Assembly: GCF_021173675.1 (NCBI RefSeq)
Contig: NZ_JAIHON010000004.1
Location: 496,001 to 560,000 of the forward strand
Length of the DNA stretch: 64,000 bases
Direction of reading: 5' to 3'
Source: Streptomyces lincolnensis
GTDB lineage: Bacteria > Actinomycetota > Actinomycetes > Streptomycetales > Streptomycetaceae
The position numbers and the translations under genes are program-made. Numbering within the stretch: position 1 is the stretch's first letter; each line of letters begins with the position of its first letter. The notes beneath the pieces were generated by a model. That model saw nothing but the letters and a program-made list of their open reading frames with translations. It was not told where the DNA came from and searched no databases. Below, in pieces: positions 8,892 through 17,331 of the stretch.

Positions 8892-9497
8892 ATGCCTGCA
8901 GCGCGGGAATCCCTGCTGGATGCCGCTTATACGGCGCTGGCGCGCCGACCGTGGGCTGCCGTGCGGATGGTGGACGTGGCCGCGGCGGCCGGAGTGTCCC
9001 GGCAGACCCTGTACAACGAGTTCGGGAGCAAGGAGGGCCTGGCTCGGGCGCTCGTCAGGAGAGAGGCGGACGGCTATCTCACCGGGGTCGAGCGGGCGCT
9101 GACCGCGCACGGCGACGCCCGGGAGCGGCTGACCGCGACCGCCGAGTGGACCGCCTCCACCGCCCGCGAGAACGCGCTCGTACGGGCCATGCTCACCGGC
9201 TGCTGGAGCGAGAAGCTGCCCTCCCCGACGCTGAAGGCCGTGCCGTCCTCCTCGGCCGTGCCGGCGCAGCGCCGGGCGGACGGCCCGCTGCCGTCACCCG
9301 GTGACTTCGTGGCCCTGGTGCGCGATCGCGCGGTGACGGTCCTCTCCGGTCCCGGCACGCCCAAGTCGGACCTCTCCGACCTCGCCCGCTCCTGCGAACT
9401 GGTCGTCCGCCTCGCCCTGTCCTGCGTGGCGGCCCCGCCCGGGGAGGGCGGCGTCGCGGACCTGGTGCGCAGCGCCTTACACCGGCAGTACGCGTGA
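8892..9497 (+). CDS. TetR-family transcriptional regulator
   Basis: A 201-residue regulator with a TetR N-terminal HTH (LLDAAYTALARRPWAAVRMVDVAAAAGVSRQTLYNEFGSKEGLARALV). The C-terminal ligand-binding domain is unassigned. ATG 8892 is preferred over the adjacent ATG 8889 because GGGAGG then has proper spacing. It ends eight bases before the convergent SMR gene; no target operon is obvious. Confidence 0.9.
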   Translation: MPAARESLLDAAYTALARRPWAAVRMVDVAAAAGVSRQTLYNEFGSKEGLARALVRREADGYLTGVERALTAHGDARERLTATAEWTASTARENALVRAMLTGCWSEKLPSPTLKAVPSSSAVPAQRRADGPLPSPGDFVALVRDRAVTVLSGPGTPKSDLSDLARSCELVVRLALSCVAAPPGEGGVADLVRSALHRQYA

Positions 9498-9505
9498 GCG
9501 GTGAT

Positions 9506-9829
9506 CTAGTGCGAGGATCCCGACAGTTGGAGCCCGATCACGCCGATGATGACCAGGCTGATCGAGACGATCTTCAACGTGGACACCAGGTCGTCGAGGA
9601 AGATCATTCCGTAGATCGCGGTCCCGGCCGCGCCGATGCCCGTCCACACGGCGTACGCCGGGCCCACGTCGAGTTTCTTCAGGGACAGGGTCAGCAGACC
9701 GAAGCTGCCGAGCGCGAAGACGCAGAACGCGATCGTGGGCCACAATCGCGTGAAACCGTGCGAGAGCTTCAGACACACGGCGAAACCGGTCTCGAGCAAC
9801 CCGGCCACCACCACCAGCAGCCACGCCAT
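9506..9829 (-). CDS. Small multidrug resistance (SMR) family transporter, Gdx/SugE-like
   Basis: A 107-residue protein with four hydrophobic helices and the membrane glutamate in GLLETGFAVCLKLSHGFT, which drives H+/substrate antiport in SMR transporters. The spacing of K and S/H residues after the glutamate resembles the SugE/Gdx guanidinium-exporter branch more than EmrE. It works as a homodimer in the cytoplasmic membrane. No guanidine riboswitch is recognisable in the short leader. Confidence 0.87.
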   Translation of the reverse strand: MAWLLVVVAGLLETGFAVCLKLSHGFTRLWPTIAFCVFALGSFGLLTLSLKKLDVGPAYAVWTGIGAAGTAIYGMIFLDDLVSTLKIVSISLVIIGVIGLQLSGSSH

Positions 9830-9909
9830 GTGCTGTCCTCCCGTATGTCCGGCTCGGTGCGATTATGCCTTTACCTGACCCGCGAGGGGACAAACAACGC
9901 GGAGGTCAG

Positions 9910-9968
9910 CCCACTTCCTCGGCCCACTTCCTCGGCCCACTTCCTTGGCCGCTTCCCCGGCCCGCTTC
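9910..9968. repeat. 13-bp tandem repeat downstream of rsgA
   Basis: CCCACTTCCTCGG occurs twice in tandem (9910-9935), then once with one change (9936-9948), then as two degenerate 12-bp units ending at the stop codon of rsgA. It lies between rsgA and the SMR gene. Confidence 0.75.
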
Positions 9969-9969
9969 C

Positions 9970-10980
9970 TCAGTCGCCGTCCGTCCGCTCCCGCGTGGAG
10001 AGCAACCGGCGCAGCGAGTACAGGCGGGCGGGGTCGGCGTGCCCCTCGGCCACCCACTGGTCCAACGCGCAGTCCGGCTCATCATGACTGCACGCGCGCG
10101 GGCAGCCCTCGGTTCCCGGTTCCAGGTCGGGGAAGGCGTGGATCACCCGGGAGGGGTCCACGTGGTGCAGACCGAACGACCGCACGCCCGGGGTGTCGAT
10201 CACCCACCCCTCGTCGCCGTCCAGCGGCAGGGCCAGCGCCGAGGTCGTGGTGTGGCGGCCGCGGCCCGTCACCGCGTTCACATGGCCGGTCAGACGGCGG
10301 CGGTCCTGCGGGACCAGCGCGTTGACCAGGGTCGTCTTTCCTACGCCGGAGTGGCCGACGAACGCCGTGATCCTGCCGTCCAGTTGCTCGCGCACGCGGC
10401 CCACCGCCACGCCGTTCTCCAGCTCCTCGCGGCTGGTGACGACGTAGGGGATGTCCAGGTGGCCGTAGAGCTCCAACAGCTTGTCGGGCGAGGCCAGGTC
10501 CGACTTGGTCATGACCAGGAGGGGTTCCAGGCCGGCGTCGAACGCCGCGACCAGACAGCGGTCGATCAGACGCGGGCGGGGCTCGGGGTCGGCGAGGGCC
10601 GTGACGATGGCGAGCTGGTCGGCGTTGGCGACGACCACGCGCTCGTACGGATCGTCGTCGTCCGCCGTGCGGCGCAGGACCGAGGTGCGCTCCTCGATGC
10701 GGACGATGCGGGCGAGGGTGTCCTTCTTCCCGGTCAGGTCGCCGACGATGGCCACCCGGTCGCCGACCACCGCCGCCTTGCGGCCCAGCTCGCGGGCCTT
10801 CATCGCCAGGACGATCCGGTCGTCGACGAGGCAGGTCAGGCGGCCCCGGTCGACGGTGAGGACCATGCCCTCGACCGCGTCCTCGTGCTTGGGCCTGATG
10901 TGCGTACGCGGTCGGTTGCCCTTGCGGTTCGGGCGGGAGCGGATGTCGTCCTCGTCGGTGTGCTTGCCGTAGCGGCGCAT
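9970..10980 (-). CDS. rsgA: Ribosome small-subunit-dependent GTPase A
   Basis: A 336-residue circularly permuted GTPase that releases assembly factors from maturing 30S subunits. Visible features are an N-terminal OB-like region, the permuted G motifs (G4 MTKSD, G1 GHSGVGKTTLVNAL, G3 DTPG in WVIDTPGVRSF) and the C-terminal zinc-binding knuckle with CPRACSHDEPDC. ATG 10980 follows GGGAGA. It lies ten bases downstream of aroA on the same strand, so the two are probably cotranscribed. Confidence 0.95.
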   Translation of the reverse strand: MRRYGKHTDEDDIRSRPNRKGNRPRTHIRPKHEDAVEGMVLTVDRGRLTCLVDDRIVLAMKARELGRKAAVVGDRVAIVGDLTGKKDTLARIVRIEERTSVLRRTADDDDPYERVVVANADQLAIVTALADPEPRPRLIDRCLVAAFDAGLEPLLVMTKSDLASPDKLLELYGHLDIPYVVTSREELENGVAVGRVREQLDGRITAFVGHSGVGKTTLVNALVPQDRRRLTGHVNAVTGRGRHTTTSALALPLDGDEGWVIDTPGVRSFGLHHVDPSRVIHAFPDLEPGTEGCPRACSHDEPDCALDQWVAEGHADPARLYSLRRLLSTRERTDGD

Positions 10981-10990
10981 GGCGTCTCCC

Positions 10991-12316
10991 CTACGCCCCA
11001 TCGCTCCCGAGCATGGCCGTCCACAGGTCCGGGAAGTCCGGCAGGGTCTTGGCCGTCGTCGCCACGTTCTCGATCCGCACGCCCTCGACCGCGAGGCCGA
11101 TGATCGCGCCGGCCGTCGCCATGCGGTGGTCCTCGTAGGTGTGGAAGATCCCGCCGTGCAGCGCGCGCGGCCGGATGTGCAGACCGTCGGCGGTCTCGGT
11201 CACGTCCCCGCCGAGTTCGTTGATCTCCTTGGTGAGCGCGGCCAGCCGGTCCGTCTCGTGCAGCCGCAGATGGGCCACGCCCCGCAGGGACGAGGGGGAG
11301 TCCGCGAGGGCCGCGACAGCCGCGATGCCGGGGGTCAGCTCGCCGACCTCGCTCAGGTCGACGTCGATGCCGTGGATCGAGCCCGATCCGGTGAACACCA
11401 GGCCGTATTCGGTGAGTTCGCAGGAACCGCCCATTTCGGTGAAGATCTCGCGCAGCCGGTCACCGGGCTGGGTGGTGCGGGCCGGCCAGTCGGGCACGAC
11501 GACCCGGCCCCCGGTCACCAGCGCCGCCGCCAGGAACGGCTGGGCGTTGGACAGATCCGGCTCGACCGTCAGGTCCCGGCCCAGCAGCGCGCCCGGCGTC
11601 ACCCGCCACACGTTCGGCTCGCCGCCCGACTCGGGGGTGTCCACCTGCGCGCCGACCGAGCGCAGCATGTCGACGGTCATCCGGATGTGCGGCATGGACG
11701 GCAGCGGGCCGCCGACATGGCGGACCTCGACACCCTGGTTGAAGCGCGGGCCGGAGAGCAGCAGCGCCGAGACGAACTGCGAGGACGACGAGGCGTCGAT
11801 CTCCACCTGGCCGCCGTCCAGGGCACCGCCGCCGTGCACGGTGAGCGGCAGCGCGCCCCGGCCGTCGTCGTCGATCCGGGCGCCGAGCACGCGCAGCGCG
11901 TCGATCACGCCGTGCAGGGGGCGTTCGTACGACCTCGGGTCGCCGTCGAAACGGATGTCGCCGTCGGCGAGGGCGGCGACGGGGGGCAGGAAGCGCATCA
12001 CGGTGCCGGCGTTGCCGACGTCCACGGTCGCCGGGCCGCGGAGCCCTGCCGGGAGGACGCGCCAGGTCTCGCCGGTGCCGTCGGGGCCGACCCCCTCCTC
12101 GATGCCCACGCCCATCTCGCGGAGCGCGGCGGCCATGAGGAGGGTGTCCCGGGAGCGGAGGGGGCGGCGCAGCCAGCCCGGCTCGCTCGCGAGGGACGCC
12201 AGGACCAACGCGCGATTGGTGACCGACTTGGACCCCGGGACGTGGACCGTCGCGTCGACGGCTCCGCTCGCGTGGGGGGCGGGCCAGAGGGCGGTGTCTG
12301 AGGGGTTCAAAGCCAT
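10991..12316 (-). CDS. aroA: 3-phosphoshikimate 1-carboxyvinyltransferase (EPSP synthase)
   Basis: A 441-residue EPSP synthase that transfers the enolpyruvyl group of PEP to shikimate-3-phosphate in the aromatic amino-acid pathway. Family motifs are present: [16 protein letters not shown] near the N-terminus, [11 protein letters not shown] (the PEP/glyphosate loop) near residue 100, [14 protein letters not shown], and the C-terminal RVKETDR-type segment, here [21 protein letters not shown]. Length is normal for the family. Confidence 0.96.
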   Translation of the reverse strand: MALNPSDTALWPAPHASGAVDATVHVPGSKSVTNRALVLASLASEPGWLRRPLRSRDTLLMAAALREMGVGIEEGVGPDGTGETWRVLPAGLRGPATVDVGNAGTVMRFLPPVAALADGDIRFDGDPRSYERPLHGVIDALRVLGARIDDDGRGALPLTVHGGGALDGGQVEIDASSSSQFVSALLLSGPRFNQGVEVRHVGGPLPSMPHIRMTVDMLRSVGAQVDTPESGGEPNVWRVTPGALLGRDLTVEPDLSNAQPFLAAALVTGGRVVVPDWPARTTQPGDRLREIFTEMGGSCELTEYGLVFTGSGSIHGIDVDLSEVGELTPGIAAVAALADSPSSLRGVAHLRLHETDRLAALTKEINELGGDVTETADGLHIRPRALHGGIFHTYEDHRMATAGAIIGLAVEGVRIENVATTAKTLPDFPDLWTAMLGSDGA

Positions 12317-12368
12317 AGGGTCACTTTAGTAGGGGGTGGTGTCCCGGGTGCAGCGCTGTCATGGCTGG

Positions 12369-13091
12369 TCACACCTCCAGCAACCATCTGCCACCGCCTA
12401 TCAGTGAGCACAGGCTCACCGCGTGGAACAGGAACAACCACAGGCCTGCCGGTGCGTGCGTCAGACGGGACAGCTGGTCCGCGTCGGAGTCCCCTGCCCC
12501 GCCCCGCGCCCGCTTCGCCTGCAACTCGAAAGCGGGACGGACACCGCCCAGCAACAGGAACCACACGACCGCGTACGCGAACGCCGCCTGCACCTGGGGA
12601 CCCGCCAGCCACGACACCACCACGAACGTGCCGCCGGTGACGATCACCGTCAGGGCGCCGTAGGCGTTGCGGATCATGACGAGCATGGCGATGAGGAGGG
12701 CGGTGGCCACCCACAGCAGCAGGGTGATGCGGCCCGCGGCCAGCAGTGCCGCGCCGCCCAGGCCCAGCAGCGGGGGAGCCGTGTAACCGGCGGCCGCCGT
12801 GAGGATCATGCCGAGGCCGTGCGGCTTGCCGCGGCTGACGGTGAGGCCGCTGGTGTCGGAGTGCAGGCGGATGCCGTTGAGCTGGCGGCCGGTGAGCAGG
12901 GCGACGAGACCGTGACCGCCCTCGTGGGCGATGGTGATGGCGTTGCGGGAGATGCGCCACAAGGTGTGCGGGACCACTATGGCCAGCGCCGCGACCATGG
13001 TGGCGAGCACCACCCACAGATCGGGGTCGGGCTGGAGGCCCACGAGCCGGTCCCAGAGGTCGGGCAGCGCGGTGGATGCGGTGCTGTCCAT
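12369..13091 (-). CDS. M50B-family intramembrane metalloprotease-like protein
   Basis: A 240-residue polytopic protein with HEGGH (zinc-binding HExxH) at the end of the first hydrophobic region, and glycine-rich later helices (AAAGYTAPPLLGLGGAALL). It has the layout of the actinobacterial M50B peptidases and lacks a PDZ domain. It may cleave membrane-embedded substrates, but the substrate is unknown and activity is inferred only from the motif. Divergent from the HMCES-like gene with about 50 bp between starts. Confidence 0.88.
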   Translation of the reverse strand: MDSTASTALPDLWDRLVGLQPDPDLWVVLATMVAALAIVVPHTLWRISRNAITIAHEGGHGLVALLTGRQLNGIRLHSDTSGLTVSRGKPHGLGMILTAAAGYTAPPLLGLGGAALLAAGRITLLLWVATALLIAMLVMIRNAYGALTVIVTGGTFVVVSWLAGPQVQAAFAYAVVWFLLLGGVRPAFELQAKRARGGAGDSDADQLSRLTHAPAGLWLFLFHAVSLCSLIGGGRWLLEV

Positions 13092-13141
13092 GTTTCCCGG
13101 TGGCTCCCTCTCGTCGTACGGAGTCTGGCAGTGTGGCACGT

Positions 13142-13957
13142 ATGTGCGGACGGTATGCAGCCAGTCGTGGGCCCGAGGATCTCGCAGGAATCTTTGAGGT
13201 CGAGAAGTGGGAGCCCGAGGAGACACTGGCACCCGATTACAACGTGGCCCCGACCAAGGAGGTCTACGCCGTCCTCGACCGCCCTCTTAAGGACGTCGAG
13301 GACCCGAAGCCGGTTCGGCAGCTGCGAAAGCTGAAGTGGGGGCTGGTGCCGAGCTGGTCCAAGACCCCCGAGGGCGCAGCCCGGATGATCAACGCGCGGG
13401 CCGAGACGGTGCACGAGAAGCCCTCCTACAAGCGGGCCTTCTCCACCCGCCGCTGCATCATCCCCGCCGACGGCTACTACGAGTGGGTCACCGGCGCGCA
13501 GGAGCGGGACCTGGAGGTCGAGGGGAAGAAGAAGCGGCCGCGCAAGCAGCCGTACTTCGTGCTGCCCGCCGACGGGTCGGTGTTCGCGATGGCCGGGCTC
13601 TACGAGTTCTGGCGGGACAAGACCCTCCCCGACGACCATCCGCAGGCCTGGTGGGTGACCTGCTCGGTGATCACGACGGAGGCCGAGACGGGCCCGCTGG
13701 CCGTCTCCCCGGCCGACGGACCGCGCACGCTCGCCGAGATCCACCCCCGGATGCCGCTCATGCTCACCCCGGACCGCTGGGACTCCTGGCTCGACCCGTC
13801 CCGCACCGACGTCGAGGACCTGCGCTCCCTGCTCGCCCCGCCCCCGGAGGGCCTGATGCGGGCCTACCCGGTGAGCACGGCCGTCAGCAACGTCCGCAAC
13901 AACGGCCCGGAGCTGCTGAAGGAGCTGGAGGGGCCCGAAGAGGGCACACTCTTCTAG
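13142..13957 (+). CDS. SOS response-associated peptidase / abasic-site crosslinking protein (HMCES/YedK)
   Basis: A 271-residue SRAP-domain protein. After removal of Met1 the catalytic Cys2 (MCGRY) becomes N-terminal and forms a thiazolidine link with abasic sites in single-stranded DNA. The other active-site elements are visible: YNVAPT, INARAETVHEKPSYKRAF, GYYEW with the catalytic Glu, and HPRMP with the catalytic His. The start is fixed by the need for Cys at position 2. Confidence 0.95.
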   Translation: MCGRYAASRGPEDLAGIFEVEKWEPEETLAPDYNVAPTKEVYAVLDRPLKDVEDPKPVRQLRKLKWGLVPSWSKTPEGAARMINARAETVHEKPSYKRAFSTRRCIIPADGYYEWVTGAQERDLEVEGKKKRPRKQPYFVLPADGSVFAMAGLYEFWRDKTLPDDHPQAWWVTCSVITTEAETGPLAVSPADGPRTLAEIHPRMPLMLTPDRWDSWLDPSRTDVEDLRSLLAPPPEGLMRAYPVSTAVSNVRNNGPELLKELEGPEEGTLF

Positions 13958-13958
13958 C

Positions 13959-14588
13959 GTGAAGACCGAGATCATCAACACCGAGGCGGGGGACGCCCGC
14001 ATCACCTGGCACCCGGCGCGGAAGGCGCGCCTGGTTCTGGCAGTCAGCCATGGCGCGGGCGGCGGCATCGAGGCGCGCGATCTTCAGGCGCTGGCCCAGG
14101 TGCTCCCGGGGCACGGCGTGAGCGTCGCCCTGGTGGAGCAGCCCTGGCGGGTGGCCGGGAAGAAGCTGGCACCGGCGCCGAAGACACTGGACGTGGGGTG
14201 GCGGGGGATCTGGCCCGCGGTCGCGCGGGCCGGGCTGCCGGTGATCTCCGGCGGGCGCAGCGCCGGGGCCCGCGTGGCCTGCCGTACGGCCGTCGAGCTG
14301 GGGGCGCACGCCGTCCTCGCCCTGAGTTTTCCGCTGCACCCGCCGGGCAGGCCCGAGAAGTCCCGCGCGGGCGAGCTGCTCGGGTCCGGGGTGCCCACCC
14401 TGGTCGTCCAGGGCGGCAACGACCCCTTCGGCAAGCCGGAGGAGTTCCCGGACGGCTCCTACGAGCTCGTCGAGGTGCCGTACGGCGATCATGGCTTCGT
14501 CGTGCCGAAGCGCGCGGCGATCACGCAGGAGGACGGAGTGGCGATCATCACGGAGGCGGTCGTGAAGTGGTCCGGGTCACTGGGGTAA
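13959..14588 (+). CDS. Alpha/beta hydrolase family protein (KANL3/Tex30-like)
   Basis: A 209-residue protein with a short alpha/beta-hydrolase core: AVSHGAGGGIEARDLQAL (oxyanion region), nucleophile elbow GGRSAGARVA, acid region VQGGNDPFG and catalytic His in YGDHGFVVPKR. GTG 13959 lies one base after the stop of the HMCES-like gene, so both are cotranslated. The physiological substrate is unknown. Confidence 0.9.
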   Translation: MKTEIINTEAGDARITWHPARKARLVLAVSHGAGGGIEARDLQALAQVLPGHGVSVALVEQPWRVAGKKLAPAPKTLDVGWRGIWPAVARAGLPVISGGRSAGARVACRTAVELGAHAVLALSFPLHPPGRPEKSRAGELLGSGVPTLVVQGGNDPFGKPEEFPDGSYELVEVPYGDHGFVVPKRAAITQEDGVAIITEAVVKWSGSLG

Positions 14589-14594
14589 AGGCTC

Positions 14595-14621
14595 GGGAAT
14601 GTTGGGCCGCGGACCTCTGTT
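14595..14621 (+). promoter_or_regulatory. Sigma-R-dependent promoter (sigRp1)
   Basis: GGGAAT (14595-14600), exactly 18 bp, then GTT (14619-14621): a perfect match to the known sigma-R consensus GGGAAT-N18-GTT. It lies about 60 bp upstream of the ATG that opens the long SigR form and corresponds to the thiol-stress-inducible autoregulatory promoter described in S. coelicolor. Confidence 0.92.
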
Positions 14622-14681
14622 GAGGCGGACAGAAGTGCTGAGAGAGCAGCACCTACCGTCGTAGGAGAGGAAGTCCGCCGC

Positions 14682-14846
14682 ATGGGTTCGACCATCTGCC
14701 CGAGCCGCAGCAGCCGCACTGACCTGGACTGGACGGTGCTGCACGCGGCCAAGACCGCGCCTATTCGGGCGGCGGGCGGACCGGATCGTGTTCTATCCTC
14801 CGATTCTGGTGGCATCGGTCTCGGTGCTGCCCGGAATCTTGAGGAG
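14682..14846 (+). other. N-terminal extension encoding the long isoform of SigR (SigR')
   Basis: ATG 14682, preceded by GGAGAGGAA, opens the sigR frame exactly 55 codons before GTG 14847. In S. coelicolor a stress-induced, unstable isoform with a 55-residue extension is made from the p1 transcript and limits the response. The matching extension length here suggests conservation; it is not part of the sigma fold. Confidence 0.75.
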
Positions 14847-15539
14847 GTGGGTCCGGTTCCCGGTACCGACGCAGGGACCGAACACGGCCAGGCGGAGCAG
14901 CCCGAGGGCCAGGGCACGAGTGTGGTGACCACGGAGTCGACGGCCGAGCGCAGCGCGCGCTTCGAACGGGACGCGCTCGAATTCCTCGACCAGATGTACT
15001 CGGCCGCGCTGCGCATGACGCGCAACCCGGCCGACGCCGAGGACCTGGTGCAGGAGACCTACGCCAAGGCGTACGCGTCCTTCCACCAGTTCCGCGAGGG
15101 CACCAACCTGAAGGCCTGGCTGTACCGCATCCTCACCAACACCTTCATCAACTCGTACCGCAAGAAGCAGCGCGAACCCCAGCGCTCCGCGGCCGAGGAG
15201 ATCGAGGACTGGCAGCTCGCGCGTGCCGAGTCGCACATGTCGACGGGGCTGCGCTCCGCCGAGTCGCAGGCGCTCGACCACCTGCCCGACTCGGACGTGA
15301 AGGAAGCGCTCCAGGCCATCCCCGAGGAGTTCCGCATCGCCGTGTATCTCGCCGACGTAGAGGGCTTTGCGTACAAGGAGATCGCGGACATCATGGGGAC
15401 ACCCATCGGTACGGTGATGTCCCGGCTGCACCGGGGCCGCCGTCAACTGCGCGGCATGCTCGAGGACTACGCCCGTGAGCGCGGGCTCGTCCCGGCCGGC
15501 GCCGGAGAGTCGAACGAAGCGAAAGGCTCGGGCTCATGA
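14847..15539 (+). CDS. sigR: ECF sigma factor SigR (thiol-oxidative stress)
   Basis: A 230-residue group 4 sigma factor. Region 2 is seen in [40 protein letters not shown], and region 4 in [41 protein letters not shown]. It directs transcription of thioredoxin and other thiol-homeostasis genes when the anti-sigma factor RsrA is oxidised. The usual GTG start is placed at 14847; the frame also supports a 285-residue form from 14682. The stop overlaps the rsrA start (ATGA), coupling synthesis of sigma and anti-sigma. Confidence 0.95.
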
Positions 15540-15838
15540 GCTGCGGAGAGCCGCACGAGACGGAATGCAGCGAGATTCTCGATCATCTCTATGAGTTTCT
15601 CGACCGGGAGATGCCCGACAACGACTGCACCAAGTTCGAGCAGCACTTCGAGGAGTGCTCGCCGTGCCTGGAGAAGTACGGGCTCGAACAGGCCGTCAAG
15701 AAGCTGGTCAAGCGCTGCTGCGGTCAGGACGACGTGCCGACCGACCTGCGGTCCAAGGTGATGGGGCGGATCGATCTGATCCGCTCCGGCCAGACCGTGC
15801 CCGAGCACGACATCACCGCGACCCCGCAGGAGTCGTGA
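15536..15838 (+). CDS. rsrA: Zinc-containing redox-sensitive anti-sigma factor RsrA
   Basis: A 100-residue ZAS-family anti-sigma factor. The ligands and redox cysteines fall at the positions known from S. coelicolor: C3, C11, H37, C41, C44, C61 and C62 (H-x3-C-x2-C motif HFEECSPC). When reduced and zinc-bound it holds SigR; disulfide formation between C11 and C44/C41 releases zinc and the sigma factor. ATG 15536 overlaps the sigR stop codon. Confidence 0.96.
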
Positions 15839-15990
15839 CCCCGGGGGAGCTGTGACACCGCCTCGCGAACGCTTGTGCGGGCGCGAGAATGTCGGTCACT
15901 CGAACGTGCTAATCCGCAGTTCATCGGCCCACGCCGTCCCGCCCTCGCCCTAGGCTCCTGCCTGAAAAGGCTCGGCCGGGGAGGGGCGTG

Positions 15991-17331
15991 ATGGAGGCGG
16001 TTCCGGCACGGGCCCGTGCGTACGTCGCCTGTGTCGCCGGCGGCGCGTTGATCTGCCTGGCTCCTCTGCCCGACGTGCGCACCCCGTGGTGGCCGGTGCT
16101 CCTGCTCGCCGTGCTCTACGCCGGGTGCGAGCAGGCCGCCGCGCGCTGGCGGTTCGCCGGCACCTTCTACCCCGTGCTGCTCGCCGGCGCCTTTCTGCTG
16201 CCGCCCCCGGCCGCCGCCCTGGTCGCGCTGCCGGGGGCTCTGCTCTCACCCGTCGACCAGCGGCCCCGCCGGCTGCGGCGGGTGTGGCGCGCGGCCCAGC
16301 TCGTCGTCGGGGTGTGGGTCGCCGCGCGGGTGCACTGGGCGCTGGGCGGCCGGGACGCCGTCGCCGCCCCCGACTTCCCCTTCGCGCTCCTGCCCGCCGG
16401 AGCCGCCGTGCTCGCGTTCTGCCTGGTCCTGAGCCTGCTGGACGGCGGGATCCTCGCGCTCGCCACAGGGGCCACGCCCACGCCCTTCGGGCAGTGGGGG
16501 AGCGCCCCGCTGCGGCGGGCCTGGCGGGGGCTGTTCCCGCGCACCCTGGCGCCGGTCGCCGTGCACGGGCTGGCGGGGCTGATGATGGCCGTCCTGTGGC
16601 GCAGCCCCTACGGCCCCGTCGCCGCGCTGCTCGTCCTGCTGCCGATGTGCGTGTCCTGGTGGGTGTTCGCCCAGTACCACCGGGAGCGCGCCGCCCACCA
16701 GGCGACCATCCGGGCGCTCGTCCAGGCCGTCGACATCAAGGACGAGTACACCCGCGGCCACAGCGAGCGGGTCGGACAGGCCTCGATGATGATCGCGCGC
16801 GAGCTCGGCATGGACGAGGGGCGCGTCGAGGTGCTGCGGTTCGCCGGGATCCTGCACGACGTGGGGAAGCTGGGCGTGCCCACGCGGCTGCTCCGCAAGG
16901 ACGGTCCCCTGACGCCTCAGGAGCGGCGGGTCATCGAGCTGCATCCCGAGTACGGACACGAGATGGTCCGGGGGATCTCCTTCCTCGGGGAGGCCCGGGC
17001 CGCCGTGCTCCACCATCACGAACGGATCGACGGGAGCGGCTATCCGTACGGGCTGGTGGGCAGCCAGATCCCGGAGTCGGCGCGGGTGGTGGCGGTGGCG
17101 GACGCCTTCGACGCGATGACGTCCACCCGCTCCTACAGCCGGGCCCGGCCCGTCCCGGTCGCGGTGGAGGAGCTGCGGCGGTGTGCCGGGACGCACTTCG
17201 ACCCGCGGATGGTGGAGGCCTTCGTCCGCGCACTGGGCAGGCACGGCTGGCATCCCGCGGTGACCGCCGACGAACCGCTGCCGCCCCGACCCCGCACGGG
17301 GGTCTCCAGCAGGCCGGGAGTACCCCGGTGA
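15991..17331 (+). CDS. Membrane HD-GYP domain protein
   Basis: A 446-residue protein with about six N-terminal hydrophobic helices (residues 8-220) and a C-terminal HD-GYP domain. The canonical motifs are all present: TRGHSERVGQ, HDVGKLGVP, HHHERIDGSGYPYGL and RVVAVADAFDAMTS. HD-GYP enzymes hydrolyse cyclic di-GMP or related cyclic dinucleotides, so this is a plausible c-di-GMP phosphodiesterase. Streptomyces development depends on c-di-GMP, but HD-GYP proteins there are little studied. ATG 15991 is preferred over GTG 15988 for its distance to GGAGGGG. The stop overlaps the next start. Confidence 0.92.
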   Translation: MEAVPARARAYVACVAGGALICLAPLPDVRTPWWPVLLLAVLYAGCEQAAARWRFAGTFYPVLLAGAFLLPPPAAALVALPGALLSPVDQRPRRLRRVWRAAQLVVGVWVAARVHWALGGRDAVAAPDFPFALLPAGAAVLAFCLVLSLLDGGILALATGATPTPFGQWGSAPLRRAWRGLFPRTLAPVAVHGLAGLMMAVLWRSPYGPVAALLVLLPMCVSWWVFAQYHRERAAHQATIRALVQAVDIKDEYTRGHSERVGQASMMIARELGMDEGRVEVLRFAGILHDVGKLGVPTRLLRKDGPLTPQERRVIELHPEYGHEMVRGISFLGEARAAVLHHHERIDGSGYPYGLVGSQIPESARVVAVADAFDAMTSTRSYSRARPVPVAVEELRRCAGTHFDPRMVEAFVRALGRHGWHPAVTADEPLPPRPRTGVSSRPGVPR

